From contig JACKFB010000019.1 of NCBI GenBank assembly GCA_020632695.1, forward strand, positions 1 through 64,000: a stretch of 64,000 bases of DNA. Direction: 5' to 3'. Positions 36,463 through 45,405 of the stretch are shown here, in pieces (within the stretch, counting starts at the first letter, position 1; every line of letters starts with the position of its first letter). The position numbers were made by a program, and so were the translations under genes. This DNA comes from Deltaproteobacteria bacterium. GTDB lineage: Bacteria; Myxococcota_A; UBA9042; PHBI01; JACKFB01. The notes beneath the pieces were generated by a model, which was given only the letters and a program-made list of their open reading frames with translations, was not told the DNA's origin and searched no databases.

Positions 36463-37494
36463 ATGCCGCTCGGACACTTTGCCATCGACGCCCTCCAGAT
36501 CAAGCCGGGGCTGGTCCTCGCGCCCATGAGCGGCGTCACGGACTCGCCCTTCCGGCGCCTGGTGCGCATGGCCAGCGGCGACGCGGTAGGCCTGCTGGTG
36601 AGCGAGTTCATCTCGGTGGAGCTGCTGACGCACCGGACGATGCAGGCCATGGTCCGCATGGCCTTCCACCCCTCCGAGCGCCCCGTCTCCATCCAGATCT
36701 ACGGCTCCGAAGCGCACAAGATGGCCGAGGCCGCGCGCATCATCGAGGACGCCGGCGCCGACGTGGTGGACATCAACTGCGGCTGCCCGGCCCCGAAGAT
36801 CGTGCGCCGGGGCGGCGGCGCGGGGCTGCTGCGCGATCTGCCGCGCCTGGGCGAGATCATCGAGGCGGTGGCCACGGCGGTGTCGCTGCCGGTGACCGTG
36901 AAGATCCGCAACGGCTGGTGCGAGGACAGCCTCAACGCGATGGAGACCCTGCGCATCGCCGAGGAGTCCGGCGCGCGGGCCATCGCCGTGCACGGGCGCA
37001 CACGCATGCAGCTCTACACGGGCAGCGCCGACTGGGAGGTCGTGCGCCGCATGGTGGAGGTCGCGCGCATCCCGGTGCTCGGCTCGGGCGACGTGCTGAC
37101 CGCCGCCGACGCGCTGCACCGCTTCGAGACCACCGGCTGCGCCGGCGTGATGATCGGGCGCGGCGCGGTGACCAACCCGTGGATCTTCCGGCAGATCGTC
37201 GACGAGGCCTCCGGTCGCGTCCCCACCGAGCCGAGCTGGCGCGAGCGCATAGCGGCGCTGGAGGCCTATCTGGGCATGCTCGGCGACACCTATCCGGCGC
37301 GCGTGCTGCCCGGTCGCCTCAAGATGATGCTCAGCCGCCTCATCAAGGGCATCCCCGAGGCGCCGGAGATCCGCCTGCGCTGCCTGCGCGCCTCCGACCC
37401 CCACGCGATGCTGGCGATGCTCGGCGCCCACTGCGCTGCCCACGGCGTGCTGGACCACGCTCCGCCCACCGACGGGTCGCTCGCCGCGGCCTGA
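36463..37494 (+). CDS. dus: tRNA-dihydrouridine synthase
   Basis: 343 residues, cytoplasmic flavoenzyme that reduces uridine to dihydrouridine in tRNA. A TIM barrel carries FMN: LAPMSGVTDSPFRRLV, the catalytic cysteine in INCGCPAPKIVRRGGGAGLL, VKIRNGW, AVHGRTRMQLYTG and the phosphate-binding IGRGAVTNPWIF. Closest to DusB by length and motif, but I leave the subtype open. No Shine-Dalgarno sequence; the promoter sits immediately upstream. Confidence 0.92.
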   Translation: MPLGHFAIDALQIKPGLVLAPMSGVTDSPFRRLVRMASGDAVGLLVSEFISVELLTHRTMQAMVRMAFHPSERPVSIQIYGSEAHKMAEAARIIEDAGADVVDINCGCPAPKIVRRGGGAGLLRDLPRLGEIIEAVATAVSLPVTVKIRNGWCEDSLNAMETLRIAEESGARAIAVHGRTRMQLYTGSADWEVVRRMVEVARIPVLGSGDVLTAADALHRFETTGCAGVMIGRGAVTNPWIFRQIVDEASGRVPTEPSWRERIAALEAYLGMLGDTYPARVLPGRLKMMLSRLIKGIPEAPEIRLRCLRASDPHAMLAMLGAHCAAHGVLDHAPPTDGSLAAA

Positions 37495-37539
37495 GCGTCG
37501 AGTCGCCGCCCACCGGGTTCACTTCGCGCACGCACCCCG

Positions 37540-37568
37540 TTGTCCGGCGCGCGCCCGCCGCGTAAGCT
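37540..37568 (+). promoter_or_regulatory. Probable promoter of the HEAT-PilT operon
   Basis: TTGTCC (37540-37545), 17-base spacer, TAAGCT (37563-37568), 6 bases before the ATG at 37575; probably leaderless. Confidence 0.5.
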
Positions 37569-37574
37569 CCGCCC

Positions 37575-40067
37575 ATGGCGCTCCTCTTCGGTGACAAGAA
37601 GACCCCCCTGCAGCGCCTCAAGCGCGGCGACTTCAAGACGCAGGACGAGCTGCGCGAGTTGATGTCCGCGGTCGCCGAGGACCCGGGGCTGCGCATCCAG
37701 GACTTCCTCTGGGCGCTGACCGATCCGCGTCGTGACCTGCGCAGCCTGGCACATCAGCTCATCATCGCGCGCAATCTGCCCGGCACCTTCCAGGCGATCC
37801 TCCGCGAGGCGACCACGCAGCCCGACGGCCCCGAGCGCCGGCTGCTGGTCGGCCTCCTGCCCCGGGTTCGCGACCCGCAGGCCCTCGACGTGCTGACGCA
37901 CGCCATGGAGAAGACCAAGGGCGAGCTTCGCCTGGTCGCGTCCGAGGTGATGCTCAGCTACCCGCTGGACCAGATCCACGCCTACGTCGCGCGCTTCCTG
38001 CGGCTGGGCGACGAGGAGCTGCGCCTGCGCGCCCTCGCCAAGCTGTCCGACGACCTCAAGGAGGGCGCGCACATCGATGGCGGTCTGCGGAAGATCGTCA
38101 ACCAGCTCTGCGTGGATCCCAGCGATCGGGTCCGCCTGCGGGCCTTCCAGGTGCTGGCCAAGGACCCGGACTCCGACTTCATCCGGCTCATCCTGGACCG
38201 GCTGCGCCACGAGCGCTTCACGATCAAGCAGCAGCTCATCCGCATCCTCGAGACCACGACCGTGGGGCAGGACAGCGGCATCCTCGACGAGCTGATCCCG
38301 CTGCTCGGCGAGGGCGACGACCTCATCCGCAACGCCGCGCTCAAGATCGCCACCCGCGCCGGCGACCCGGGCGAGGTGATCCGGCGCATCATCCTGTACT
38401 CGAAGACGCTGATGGGGTGGATGCGTGAGCGCATCCATCAGACGATCGCCGAGTTCGGCGACCAGCTCCTCGACCCCATCATCGAGCTGATGGGGCATCG
38501 CGACCCGGGGATCCGGTCGAGCGCGCTGCTCTTCGCGGTCAACCACGACAGCCCGCGCCTCATCGCCCCCATCGTGCGGCTGCTCGACGACCAGGACTGG
38601 TGGACGCGCGTCGTGGCGATGGACGCCCTGGGCCGCCTCAAGGCCGTGCCCGCGGTCGAGCCGCTCATCCACGCCCTGGCGGATCCCGACGTGCGCTGGT
38701 CGGCCGTCGAGGCCCTGGCCAGCATCGGCGACCCGCGCGCGCTGCCGGCGATCGCCAAGCTGCTCGGCGACCCGGCCACCGAGGTGCGCATCGAGGTGAT
38801 CAACGCGCTGGAGATCTTCAACGACCCTCGCGGGCTCAAGCTGCTGCAGCAGGTACTCCAGCGCGACTCGGAGCTGGAGGTGCGCGAGCGGGCGATGGAG
38901 GCCTTCAAGAAGATCAGCGCGGCGAACGCCATCGAGATCGACGAGGCCGGCCTGAAGGCGGATCTGGCGATCACCTCGGGCACGGACAAGCAGATCGATC
39001 GCCTGCTGGTCCAGACGCGCAAGATGGGGGCCTCGGACTTCCATCTGTCGCCGGGCACGCCCGCGGCGGTGAGGCGCAACGGTGAGCTGGTGCAGCTGGG
39101 CGAGCGGATCTTCACCGCCCAGGAGACCGGCGGGCTGATCCGGGAGATGCTCAACGACCACCAGCGCGAGAGCGTCGGCACCATGCGGCAGCTCGACTTC
39201 TGCTACGACATCCGCGGCGCGGGTCGCTACCGCACCAACGTCTACGAGGAGCGCCGCGGGACGGGCGCCGTGTTCCGGGTCATCCCCAACGAGGTCCCGA
39301 CCTTCGAGTCCACGGGGCTCCCCGACCAGCTCACCGACATCGCCGCCCTGCACCAGGGCCTGGTCATCGTGTCGGGGTCGGCCGGCTCGGGGAAGACGAC
39401 CACCCTGGCGGCGCTGGTCAACCTCATCAACGAGTCGAGGCGCCTGCACATCATCACGCTGGAAGACCCCATCGAGTACGTGCACCCCTACAAGAACTCG
39501 CTGATCAACCAGCGCGAGGTGGGCACGCACACCCGCGGCTTCCCCGAAGCCTTGCGCGCGGCCCTGCGCGAGGACCCGGACGTCATCGTGGTGGGCGAGA
39601 TGCGCGACGCCGAGACCATGCGTCTGGCGATCACCGCGGCCGAGACGGGGCACCTGGTCATCGGCACCATGCACACGACATCGGCGCCCAAGTGCGTCAC
39701 GCGCCTGGTCGACTCCTTCGCGCCGCGCGAGCAGGCGCAGATCCGCATCATGCTCAGCGAGACCCTGAAGCTGGTGGTGAACCAGGCGCTGCTGCCGCGG
39801 GCCGACGGCCAGGGCCAGGTGGGCAACTTCGAGGTGCTCATGGTGACGCCGGCGCTGTCGAACCTGATCCGCGAGAACAAGATGACGCTCATCCCGTCGC
39901 TGATGACCATCGGCAAGAAGATCGGGATGCGGCCCTTCGACGACGGCCTGATGGAGCTGGTGAAGGCCAAGCTCGTCACCCCGGAGGTCGCCTACCAGCG
40001 GGCCCGCTCCAAGGACGACTTCGAGCCGCTGGTGAGCGCGTCCTTCCTGGAGGGCATCGATGCCTGA
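37575..40067 (+). CDS. HEAT-repeat/PilT fusion ATPase
   Basis: 830 residues. Residues about 40-455 are HEAT-type helical repeats, for example MDALGRLKAVPAVEPLIHAL and VEALASIGDPRALPAIAKLL. Residues about 470-830 are a complete PilT-type ATPase: an N-terminal PAS-like part (LLVQTRKMGASDFHLSPG), Walker A GSAGSGKTT at 601-609, the Asp box ITLEDPIEYVH, Walker B VIVVGEMRDAETM and the His box GTMHTTSAPK. PilT normally retracts type IV pili as a hexamer. The HEAT arm is not part of normal PilT and is probably a docking module for another component. No pilin or pilus assembly gene is near. The stop overlaps the next gene by 8 bases. Confidence 0.88.
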   Translation: MALLFGDKKTPLQRLKRGDFKTQDELRELMSAVAEDPGLRIQDFLWALTDPRRDLRSLAHQLIIARNLPGTFQAILREATTQPDGPERRLLVGLLPRVRDPQALDVLTHAMEKTKGELRLVASEVMLSYPLDQIHAYVARFLRLGDEELRLRALAKLSDDLKEGAHIDGGLRKIVNQLCVDPSDRVRLRAFQVLAKDPDSDFIRLILDRLRHERFTIKQQLIRILETTTVGQDSGILDELIPLLGEGDDLIRNAALKIATRAGDPGEVIRRIILYSKTLMGWMRERIHQTIAEFGDQLLDPIIELMGHRDPGIRSSALLFAVNHDSPRLIAPIVRLLDDQDWWTRVVAMDALGRLKAVPAVEPLIHALADPDVRWSAVEALASIGDPRALPAIAKLLGDPATEVRIEVINALEIFNDPRGLKLLQQVLQRDSELEVRERAMEAFKKISAANAIEIDEAGLKADLAITSGTDKQIDRLLVQTRKMGASDFHLSPGTPAAVRRNGELVQLGERIFTAQETGGLIREMLNDHQRESVGTMRQLDFCYDIRGAGRYRTNVYEERRGTGAVFRVIPNEVPTFESTGLPDQLTDIAALHQGLVIVSGSAGSGKTTTLAALVNLINESRRLHIITLEDPIEYVHPYKNSLINQREVGTHTRGFPEALRAALREDPDVIVVGEMRDAETMRLAITAAETGHLVIGTMHTTSAPKCVTRLVDSFAPREQAQIRIMLSETLKLVVNQALLPRADGQGQVGNFEVLMVTPALSNLIRENKMTLIPSLMTIGKKIGMRPFDDGLMELVKAKLVTPEVAYQRARSKDDFEPLVSASFLEGIDA

Positions 40068-41220
40068 GCCGACCACGCGCCGGACCGAGGGCTACACCCA
40101 CCGCATCGACCGCTTCCTCCACCTGATGCATGACTCGGGCGCCAGCGACCTGCACTTCGCCGTCGGCAACCCGCCGATGCTGCGCCTGCACGGCCGCATG
40201 GAGCCCATCCGCTACCGGACCCTCAGCCCGCGCGACTTCGATGGCTACATCGCGCAGATCACGCCGCCGGAGCTCTGGAAGGTGTTCCAGGAGACCGGCG
40301 ACATGGACTTCGCCTACGAGGTCGAGGGCCTGGCCCGCTTCCGCGTGAACATCTTCCGCCAGCACCGGGGCTCCGGGGCGGTGTTCCGGCAGATCCCGAC
40401 GCAGATCCTCACCATCGAGCAGCTCGGGCTCCCCGAGGTGGTCTACCGCTTCGCCCGCTTCGAGCGCGGCCTGGTGCTGGTCACCGGCCCCACGGGCTCG
40501 GGCAAGTCCACGACGATGGCGGCCATCACCGACGAGATCAACGAGCGCCGCAAGGCCCACATCATCACGATCGAGGACCCGATCGAGTTCGTGCACCCGG
40601 GCAAGACCTCGATCATCACCCAGCGCGAGGTGGGCACCAACGCGACCTCGTTCGCGTCGGCGCTGCACGCGGCCATGCGCGAGGACCCCGACGTGGTGCT
40701 GGTCGGCGAGATGCGCGACCTCGAGACGATCACCGCCGCGCTGCAGGCCGCGGAGACGGGGCTGCTGGTCTTCGGCACCCTGCACACCAACTCGGCCGGC
40801 AAGGCCGTGGACCGCATCATCAACGCCTTCCCGGCCGATGAGCAGCCCAACATCCGCTCGGTGCTGGCGGACACCCTGCGCGGCGTGCTGGCGCAGCAGC
40901 TCGTCCGTCGGAAGGGCGGCGGACGCTTCGCCGCGCTGGAGGTGCTCTTCGGCTCGCCCGCGCTGGGGACCCTCATCCGGGAAGGCAAGACGCACCACCT
41001 GACGAACTACATCCAGATGGGCAAGGCGCAGGGCATGCGCGCCATGGACGACGCGCTCATGGAGGCCGTCCACAGCGGGATGGTCGAGATGCTGGACGCC
41101 TACGACAAGTCCATCGACAAGAAGGACTTCCGCGCGCGCCTGCGCAAGGAGTTCGGCTTCGCGGTGCCGGGCGGCGACGACGAGGCCGAGGCGATGATGG
41201 CGATGGGCGAGACCGCGTGA
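40060..41220 (+). CDS. pilT: PilT-type twitching motility ATPase
   Basis: 386 residues, the usual PilT length. N-terminal PAS-like domain (MHDSGASDLHFAVG), Walker A GPTGSGKS at 143-150, Asp box IEDPIEFVH, Walker B VVLVGEMRDLETI, His box FGTLHTNSAGK and a C-terminal PilT tail. It hydrolyses ATP to drive pilus retraction in characterised systems. It starts inside the end of the HEAT-PilT gene (8-base overlap), so the two ATPases are made together and could form mixed hexamers. The symbol reflects the family; I cannot say whether it is the main retraction motor of this organism or a paralogue. Confidence 0.85.
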   Translation: MPEPTTRRTEGYTHRIDRFLHLMHDSGASDLHFAVGNPPMLRLHGRMEPIRYRTLSPRDFDGYIAQITPPELWKVFQETGDMDFAYEVEGLARFRVNIFRQHRGSGAVFRQIPTQILTIEQLGLPEVVYRFARFERGLVLVTGPTGSGKSTTMAAITDEINERRKAHIITIEDPIEFVHPGKTSIITQREVGTNATSFASALHAAMREDPDVVLVGEMRDLETITAALQAAETGLLVFGTLHTNSAGKAVDRIINAFPADEQPNIRSVLADTLRGVLAQQLVRRKGGGRFAALEVLFGSPALGTLIREGKTHHLTNYIQMGKAQGMRAMDDALMEAVHSGMVEMLDAYDKSIDKKDFRARLRKEFGFAVPGGDDEAEAMMAMGETA

Positions 41221-42890
41221 CCGAGCCGGCGCCCGAACGCACGAACTACCTCCTCCCCGGCGTCGAGCGTTGGCCCGCGGACCCGGACAAGCCGGTCATC
41301 CGCCTGCGCGGCGTGGTGAAGGGCTTCGAGGACAAGATCGTGCTCGATGGGGTGGATCTCGACATCCCCACCGGGTTGACCACCGTGATCTGCGGTCAGT
41401 CGGGCTCGGGCAAGAGCGTGCTGCTGAAGCTGATGAACGGGCTGCTGCTGCCCGACGAGGGGGTCGTCGAGCTCTTCGGCCTGGACACGCGCCAGCTCGA
41501 CTCGCAGCAGCTCGTGGCCGTGCGAAAGCGCGTCAGCATGATGTTCCAGAGTTACGCGCTGATGGACTCCTTCACCGTGCAGGAGAACATCGCCTTCCCC
41601 ATCTACGAGAACACGTCGATGCGCTGGGAGGAGATCTCGCCGTTGGTGCGCGAGCTGCTGGAGCTGCTCGATCTCGCCGACGCCGGGCAGAAGATGCCGA
41701 GCGAGCTGTCGGGTGGCATGAAGAAGCGCGTGAGCCTGGCTCGTGCGGTGGTCTCCAACCCGGAGGTCGTGCTCTTCGACGAGCCGACCACGGGCCTGGA
41801 TCCGGTGATGATCGAGTTCGTCGACGACATGATCGTCAAGACGCGCGAGCGCTACGGCATCACCTCGGTGGTGATCAGCCACGACATGACCTCCACGCTG
41901 CGGCTGGCCGACCGGATCGCCATGCTCGACGGCGGCCACATCGTGGCCTACGGCTCGGTCGACGAGGTGCTGGCCAGCGACGCCCCCATCGTGAAGGTGT
42001 TCTTCGAGGGCGCCGACCGGGTGCGTGGCCTCGCCGGGGGCGCGGCGGGCGGTCCGCCAGCGCCGGCCGAGCCCGACCCGTCGGTCCTGACCGACGCCGA
42101 GGCGGCGGTGCCGGCCGATGAGGAGCCCGCGGTCGAGCTCGTCGACGTGCACAAGAGCTTCGGCGAGCACAAGGTGCTGACCGGGGTCAGCATCCGCATC
42201 CCGAAGAACGCGATCACGGTGCTCATCGGCGGCTCGGGCAGCGGCAAGTCCGTCATCATGAAGCACGTCATCGGGCTCTTCCGCCCCGACTCCGGCGTGG
42301 TGAAGGTGTTCGGCCAGGACCTGGCCAGCCTGGACTCGGACGGGATGCTGCAGCTGCGCACCCGCTTCGGGATGCTCTTCCAGGGGGCCGCGCTCCTGGA
42401 CTCGCTGAGCGTGCGCGAGAACGTGTCGTTTCCGCTGTGGGAGCGCGGGATGAAGCACTCCGACGTGCGTCGCGAGGCCGACGCGATCATGGAGCAGCTC
42501 CAGATCGCCGACATCGGCGGCCGCTACCCGTCGGCGATCTCCAACGGCCAGCGCAAGCGCGTGGGGCTGGCCCGCGCCATCGTCACCAAGCCGGAGATCA
42601 TGATCTACGACGAGCCGACCACCGGCCAGGACCCGGTGATGACGCGCTACGTCGACGACATGATCGTCGAGGCCCAGGAGCTCTTCGACATCACCTCGCT
42701 GGTGGTCAGCCACGACATGGCGTCCGCCTTCCGCATCGGCGACCGCGTCGCCATGCTCCACCGCGGCGAGATCCGCGCCTACGGCACCCCCGCCGAGGTG
42801 CGGGCCAACCCCGATCCCTGGGTGCGCCGCTTCATCTACGCCGGCACCCCCGAGGGCGAGCGCGCCTCGGAGGAGCTGGGCCTGGTGTGA
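41217..42890 (+). CDS. Protein with two fused Mla/Mkl-type ABC ATPase domains
   Basis: 557 residues. Two ATPase halves are joined by an Ala/Pro linker (about 270-305). N-half: Walker A GQSGSGKS (60-67), signature LSGGMKKR (164-171), Walker B EVVLFDEPTTGLDP. C-half: Walker A GGSGSGKS (338-345), signature ISNGQRKR (441-448, Asn in place of the first Gly), Walker B EIMIYDEPTTGQDP. Both halves have the MFQ/LFQ...D-SxxVxEN pattern of MlaF, the ATPase of lipid transporters, which is normally a single-domain homodimer. A fused pair implies asymmetric sites. No MlaE or MCE protein gene is in the window. GTG start overlaps the pilT stop (GTGA). Confidence 0.88.
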   Translation: MTEPAPERTNYLLPGVERWPADPDKPVIRLRGVVKGFEDKIVLDGVDLDIPTGLTTVICGQSGSGKSVLLKLMNGLLLPDEGVVELFGLDTRQLDSQQLVAVRKRVSMMFQSYALMDSFTVQENIAFPIYENTSMRWEEISPLVRELLELLDLADAGQKMPSELSGGMKKRVSLARAVVSNPEVVLFDEPTTGLDPVMIEFVDDMIVKTRERYGITSVVISHDMTSTLRLADRIAMLDGGHIVAYGSVDEVLASDAPIVKVFFEGADRVRGLAGGAAGGPPAPAEPDPSVLTDAEAAVPADEEPAVELVDVHKSFGEHKVLTGVSIRIPKNAITVLIGGSGSGKSVIMKHVIGLFRPDSGVVKVFGQDLASLDSDGMLQLRTRFGMLFQGAALLDSLSVRENVSFPLWERGMKHSDVRREADAIMEQLQIADIGGRYPSAISNGQRKRVGLARAIVTKPEIMIYDEPTTGQDPVMTRYVDDMIVEAQELFDITSLVVSHDMASAFRIGDRVAMLHRGEIRAYGTPAEVRANPDPWVRRFIYAGTPEGERASEELGLV

Positions 42891-44380
42891 CGGACACCCG
42901 TCTGCGGGCGACCCCTGCGGTCGGCGGTCTGGCGCTCTTCGCCGCCTTGTTCGCGTGGTGCCTCCGCCCGGCCTGGGGCATCGACATCTTCTTCCACGTG
43001 GCCATCGGTCGCGAGATCCTCGCTCACGGCGTCCCGACCACCGACGTCTTCTCGGCGGCCCACCCCGACGCGGCCTGGGCGCCCTTCCAGCTGGGCTACG
43101 AGCTGCTGGTGGCCCTGCTCGACCGCGCCGGAGGCCTCGACCTGCTGCGGGTCTTCCACGCCGGCGTCTTCGCTACCGCGCTGACCTGGCTGGCCGTACG
43201 CGCCCGCCGCGCCACGGGCAGCGTCGCCGCCGCAGCGCTCATCCTCGCGCTGACGCTGCTGCTCTTCGACGAGCGCCTGCGCATGCGGCCGCACGCCCTC
43301 AACCTGCTCTTCGAGGTCGCCGTGCTGCTCCCGTTTGCCGCCGGGAGCTGGCGCCTGGACCCCGGCCGCGCACGCCTGGTCGTGTTCGCCACCGCCGTCC
43401 TCTGGAGCTTCGTGCACGCCATGGGCGCCCTCTGGCTGCTCGCGGTGGTGGGCACCGTCCTGGTGGCGGGACCTGGCGCGACCGACCGCCGATACGCGGC
43501 GACCACCCTGGCCCTCGCGTCGGCCGGCGTCCTGCTCGCCCCGGGCGCGGCGGCCGGCATCGCCCACGTCCTCAGCATCCAGGACCGCTGGCTCCCCTTC
43601 GTCCCGGAGCTGCAGCCCTCCTGGACCTGGTTCCGGCTGTGGCAGGACGGCGGCGGCGCCTACGCCCTGCTCGCTGGCCTGCTCCCCTGGCTGGGCCCGC
43701 TCGCGGTGGTGCTGGCGCTGGCCACCCGACCGCCACCGGCGCGCCGTCCGACCTTGCTGGCCGCTGCCGGCCTGGCCCTGGGCGCCGTGCTGCTGGTCCG
43801 TCTCAGCTACTACGCGGCCTTCGTGCTCGTCCTCCTGGCCCCCGAGCTGCGCACGCTCACCCGCCGCCTGTGGCGCCCGCGCCTGTGGGCGCTCGCCCTC
43901 TCGTTGGCGCTGCTCTCCGTCCTCGCCGCCCACGTCCTGCCGCGCTGGGCCTCGACCAACCCGTGGACCACCACCCTGAGCCCCGGCCTCTTCCCGGTCG
44001 CCGAGGCCCGCGTGCTGGACCGCGCCGGCATCCGCGCCCGCATCTGGAACGAGACCGACTGGGGCGGCTACCTCCTCTACGTCCTCCACCCCGGGGCGAC
44101 CGTGGCCAGCGACGGGCGCATCACCTTCGCCCCCGACGTCGCCGAGCTGCTGCGCGCCGACGAGCACCCCTCCCGCCGACTGGCCGTCGCCGAGGCGGCG
44201 TACCAGCGCTACGGCATCGACCTGATGGTGCGGCGGCGCGGCGCCCTGCCCGAGAGCCCGCAATGGGAGCTGCTGCTGCGCGGGCCGACCGCCGACGTCT
44301 GGTCTCGCCGCGGCCCGCTGAGCGAGTCCCGCAAGTCCGCGATCTCACGCGTTCTCGAGAGCACAGCCGCCGGCTCTTGA
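42887..44380 (+). CDS. Polytopic membrane protein, glycosyltransferase-39-like
   Basis: 497 residues, GTG start overlapping the stop of the ABC gene (GTGA). About ten membrane helices are visible, separated by short loops, with a first loop carrying WGIDIFFHVAIGREILAHG, a pattern seen in membrane mannosyltransferase-like proteins, where an Asp in this loop is the catalytic site. The C-terminal 110 residues form a soluble domain (WNETDWGGYLLYVLHPGA, then a basic end). It could transfer a sugar from a lipid carrier in the membrane, but the assignment is weak. Last of four overlapping genes; its place behind lipid-type ABC domains suggests an envelope role. Confidence 0.75.
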   Translation: MTDTRLRATPAVGGLALFAALFAWCLRPAWGIDIFFHVAIGREILAHGVPTTDVFSAAHPDAAWAPFQLGYELLVALLDRAGGLDLLRVFHAGVFATALTWLAVRARRATGSVAAAALILALTLLLFDERLRMRPHALNLLFEVAVLLPFAAGSWRLDPGRARLVVFATAVLWSFVHAMGALWLLAVVGTVLVAGPGATDRRYAATTLALASAGVLLAPGAAAGIAHVLSIQDRWLPFVPELQPSWTWFRLWQDGGGAYALLAGLLPWLGPLAVVLALATRPPPARRPTLLAAAGLALGAVLLVRLSYYAAFVLVLLAPELRTLTRRLWRPRLWALALSLALLSVLAAHVLPRWASTNPWTTTLSPGLFPVAEARVLDRAGIRARIWNETDWGGYLLYVLHPGATVASDGRITFAPDVAELLRADEHPSRRLAVAEAAYQRYGIDLMVRRRGALPESPQWELLLRGPTADVWSRRGPLSESRKSAISRVLESTAAGS

Positions 44381-44543
44381 CCGCGCCGGTTCGTGCTTAT
44401 CCTCCCCCCGTCGTGGCGACCCCGACCCTGCGGATCGAGGTCGACCCGACGCGCGGCGGACTTCGAACCCGCCCCCATCGACCTTCGGCGCCCCGTCTTC
44501 GGCGCAGGCCGCGGTGCGCCGCCAGCCTCCACAGGAGTACGCC

Positions 44544-44978
44544 ATGTTCATGCCCTGGAACGACTTCGATCGCACGCTGGCCGTCGTCGACGCGATGCGC
44601 CGGCGCATGGATCGCGCCTTCAGCGACCTGGCCGTGTCCGACGTCACCCGCTCGGGTGACACCGCCCAGGCCTCGCTCCACGACGTCGGCACCGAGCTGG
44701 TGCTGTCGGTCGACGTGCCCGGCTACAAGGAGGACGACCTCGATCTGAGCGTCCACCGCGATGTCCTGACCCTGAAGGGCCAGCGGCAGCTCGAGGCACC
44801 GGAGGGCTACCGCGCCCACCGCGTCGAGCGGCGCAGCCAGACCTTCGCCCGCAGCTTCAAGCTCAGCGCCCCGGTGGACGCAGAGAAGACCCAGGCGAAG
44901 CTCCAGAACGGCGTGCTGACGGTCCGCATGACCAAGTCCGCCGAAGCCCAACCCCGCCGGATCTCGGTCAAGGCCTGA
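44544..44978 (+). CDS. Hsp20-family small heat-shock protein
   Basis: 144 residues. Alpha-crystallin domain of about residues 45-140: LVLSVDVPGYKEDDLDLSV, DVLTLKGQR and the family-typical LQNGVLTVRM near the C-terminus. It holds unfolded proteins in the cytoplasm, ATP-independently, as oligomers. AGGAG precedes the ATG. It is followed 34 bases later by a second Hsp20 gene. Confidence 0.93.
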   Translation: MFMPWNDFDRTLAVVDAMRRRMDRAFSDLAVSDVTRSGDTAQASLHDVGTELVLSVDVPGYKEDDLDLSVHRDVLTLKGQRQLEAPEGYRAHRVERRSQTFARSFKLSAPVDAEKTQAKLQNGVLTVRMTKSAEAQPRRISVKA

Positions 44979-45012
44979 CCCACCGGCACACGCACCCAAG
45001 GAGGAACCCGAC

Positions 45013-45405
45013 ATGCTCACGACCCATCCCAACCCGAGCCCGCAGCGCAAGGACGACGGCATGGAGCAGACCCGCGAGCGGCCGACGGTGGCGCCGCTGG
45101 TGGACGTCTACGAGAACGACTCGGAGCTGCTGCTCATCGCCGAGCTCGCCGGTGCGACCCGCGAGTCGGTCGACCTGAACCTGGAAGAGGGCGCGCTCAC
45201 CCTGAGCGCCACGCGCGAGCGCACGGTCGAGGGCGCGATCCTCGGCGACGAGATCGGTGACGCCGACTACCGGCGCAGCTTCCGGCTGCCCCGGGGTCTG
45301 GACCTGGAGAACGTCTCCGCCGAGCTCGACCACGGCACGCTGCGCATCCATCTGCCCAAGGCCAAGGAGTTCCAGCCCCGGCAGATCGCGATCACGTCGG
45401 CGTGA
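45013..45405 (+). CDS. Hsp20-family small heat-shock protein, second copy
   Basis: 130 residues, clearly a different Hsp20 type from its neighbour: LLLIAELAGATRESVDLNL, TLSATRERTVEGA and the C-terminal LDHGTLRIHLPKAKE. The ATG has AAGGAGG seven bases upstream. The two tandem genes are likely co-transcribed and may form mixed oligomers, as in other bacteria with Hsp20 pairs. Its last 14 bases overlap the convergent radical SAM gene. Confidence 0.92.
   Translation: MLTTHPNPSPQRKDDGMEQTRERPTVAPLVDVYENDSELLLIAELAGATRESVDLNLEEGALTLSATRERTVEGAILGDEIGDADYRRSFRLPRGLDLENVSAELDHGTLRIHLPKAKEFQPRQIAITSA

Noticed and set aside
35310..36464. ATG start at 36464 for the GYPxCC gene
   Set aside because: It overlaps the dus start codon on the other strand. 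The GTG at 36401 has GGAGG at the right distance.
44371..44405. Heat-shock promoter upstream of the first Hsp20 gene
   Set aside because: TTGACC is present at 44377-44382 but no -10 or CCCCAT-type element lies at a usable distance.
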